Part shown: piece after piece, positions 62,882 through 64,000 of the stretch
Position numbering within the stretch: the stretch's first letter is position 1
Layout: the number at the start of each line of letters is the position of its first letter
Translations under genes and position numbers: made by a program
Assembly (NCBI GenBank): GCA_948144175.1
Contig: CANXME010001991.1
Coordinates: 1-64,000, forward strand
Length of the DNA stretch: 64,000 nt
From: Closterium sp. NIES-65
Lineage: Eukaryota > Streptophyta > Zygnematophyceae > Desmidiales > Closteriaceae
Direction: 5' to 3'
The notes under the pieces: model-generated
What the model saw: only the letters and a program-made list of their open reading frames with translations
What the model was told of the DNA's origin: nothing
Databases searched by the model: none

Positions 62882-63873
62882 GACCAGCCCCTATCCTCGG
62901 GTCCGAGTTTGTAGAGAGAGGGATCAAGAGGGACTTAGTCAAAACAGCAAGAGTACCTTGAACGTCGCGCAGCGTATCGTGCAGACCATCGATCGGATTA
63001 AGCTGAGAATTTCCTATATCGAAGCTCACTCTAAGAGCTTTAAAATATGCCAAGTTGCCTCGCGAAAAGTTCTGCCATTACGAAGTTATGGCTCGGACAG
63101 CGTTAGCCTAGCGTTGGAGTGCTAGCGTACTAGCGTTGACTCGGGTAGCATTCCGCCGTCGCACCGCGTAGAAAGGAAATTCTAGGAAGGGAGGAATTCG
63201 CTTGAATCAATTCGACTATATCCAGGTACAAACAGAGAAAGAATAAATAGTTCTAGCTAGCAAGGACCTTGGGAATAAACCTGGGAACAACCAAGGATGA
63301 TCCCAAATAATTCCAAGCAACAGAACCAACCTGGCTGGACAAAACAGCAGGTGGTAGGTTGGTAAACAACCTCTGGTTCTGTTTTTCCAACCTGGGAAAA
63401 CAACAACCAGGTTCAGGTCCTAAAAACAGAACCTGTTTTGTCTTTGCCCAACCAGCCAAATGCTGGTTCCGCTGGTTTCCCCTGGCCCTGTAGCATGCAG
63501 ATACAGACAAACAACATCCAACCTTCACCTAAATTGTACCCCTATAGTGCCTGCCCTGCTACACTATAGTCAACCAAACAGAACAGTACAATTTCGAGTT
63601 GGATAGAACTGAATCTGCGCAATCAAGTAAGCCGAACCGCAAAGCTTCCATCTTGGGCTCCTTTGCAAGCTCGTCCTTTCTGCTTGTACTGTTCATAGCG
63701 CGTACAATGTTATGCCGAAGCGCACAATGTGCGAGTACCTGCAAATGCTTCAAGCGAAAATTGCGAAAGCAAACAAACGCACGAACATTCCATTCATACC
63801 CAAATGCATTCGCACACGCATACTCGTACAAACAGACGGCACGATGTCGTGCAATGTGAATTTGCACCCAACA
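62882..63873 (-). repeat. Family 1 LTR at the D insertion site of a third segment copy
   Basis: 992 bp matching D's 5' LTR from 24654 to 25645, lacking the first 101 bp. The outer end joins K gag at the same base as D does at 25645/25646. Confidence 0.88.
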
Positions 63874-64000
63874 CTTCATAGTGCTGTAGACTGTGTTGCT
63901 CGAAGTCTCATCAAGAGCACCTGTAGCAGCAATAACACGTGCGTCGGGGCGCACGTTGTGGATGGAAAGCATTTCCTCCATACGATGAAGCCAAGATTCC
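63874..64000 (-). pseudogene. Gene K gag, third copy, cut by window edge
   Basis: Matches 25646-25772 and 42078-42204 (WLHRMEEMLSIHNVRPDAR region on the minus strand) with a few substitutions. It shows that the segmental repeat continues past the window. Confidence 0.8.

Noticed and set aside
1-64000. Bacterial-type defence, toxin or biosynthetic gene cluster
   Set aside because: No such domains are visible. All long frames belong to retroelements or their shadows.

Overview
This window is eukaryotic DNA made almost entirely of retrotransposons. I see no host gene, rRNA, tRNA, CRISPR array or bacterial operon. Nearly all of it belongs to three families of Ty1/copia LTR elements (order Gag, protease, integrase, reverse transcriptase, RNase H). 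There are also remnants of an orphan Ty3-type gag and of a hAT transposase. Two features fit a plant or streptophyte-alga genome: a family 1 primer-binding site TGGTATCAGAGC (the plant initiator-Met type) and several stops that look like CAG-to-TAG changes. The sequence alone does not name the species.

Family 1 has LTRs of about 1.1 kb, TGTTGG...CCAACA. Its copies are A (1-4018, minus, cut by the window edge), B (6834-13726, plus, intact 1526-codon Gag-Pol), C (12634-19460, plus, frameshifted, sharing one LTR with B) and D (19461-25645, minus, intact 1636-codon ORF with a 113-codon internal duplication). Family 2 has LTRs of about 110-128 bp, TGTC...TCA. Its copies are L (25943-28104, and again 42375-43539 plus 58937-59934, minus), J (32661-36925, plus) and G (43540-58936, plus). 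Family 3 begins TGTCAACG and ends near TGCGGAGA or TGAGGAGA (minus sense). Its copies are I (30770-41243, minus), the partial I copy at 4019-6022, H (46884-54609, plus) and solo LTRs at 29404-30466 and 61233-62150.

The layout is nested. H sits in G (5-bp target duplication CTGCT), G sits in L (GCACC), J sits in I, and a solo LTR sits in a hAT remnant (CCGCC). The B-C-D block splits the orphan gag gene K, and A splits the left copy of I.

The same series (I 5' end, K, L, GC-rich repeat, hAT end, solo LTR) occurs twice, at 4019-30466 and 39391-62150. A third copy begins at 63874, so a tandem segmental duplication lies under the insertions.

Only B looks capable of being autonomous, and D is the second candidate. 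All other coding copies carry stops, frameshifts or truncations. The most unusual points are the 28-bp palindromic repeats in the LTR of I with a 140-bp higher-order step, the in-frame HHCC duplication in D, the B/C shared-LTR tandem with its fused C/D junction, and poly-C tracts that break Gag at the same place in G and J. No new non-transposon system could be supported.
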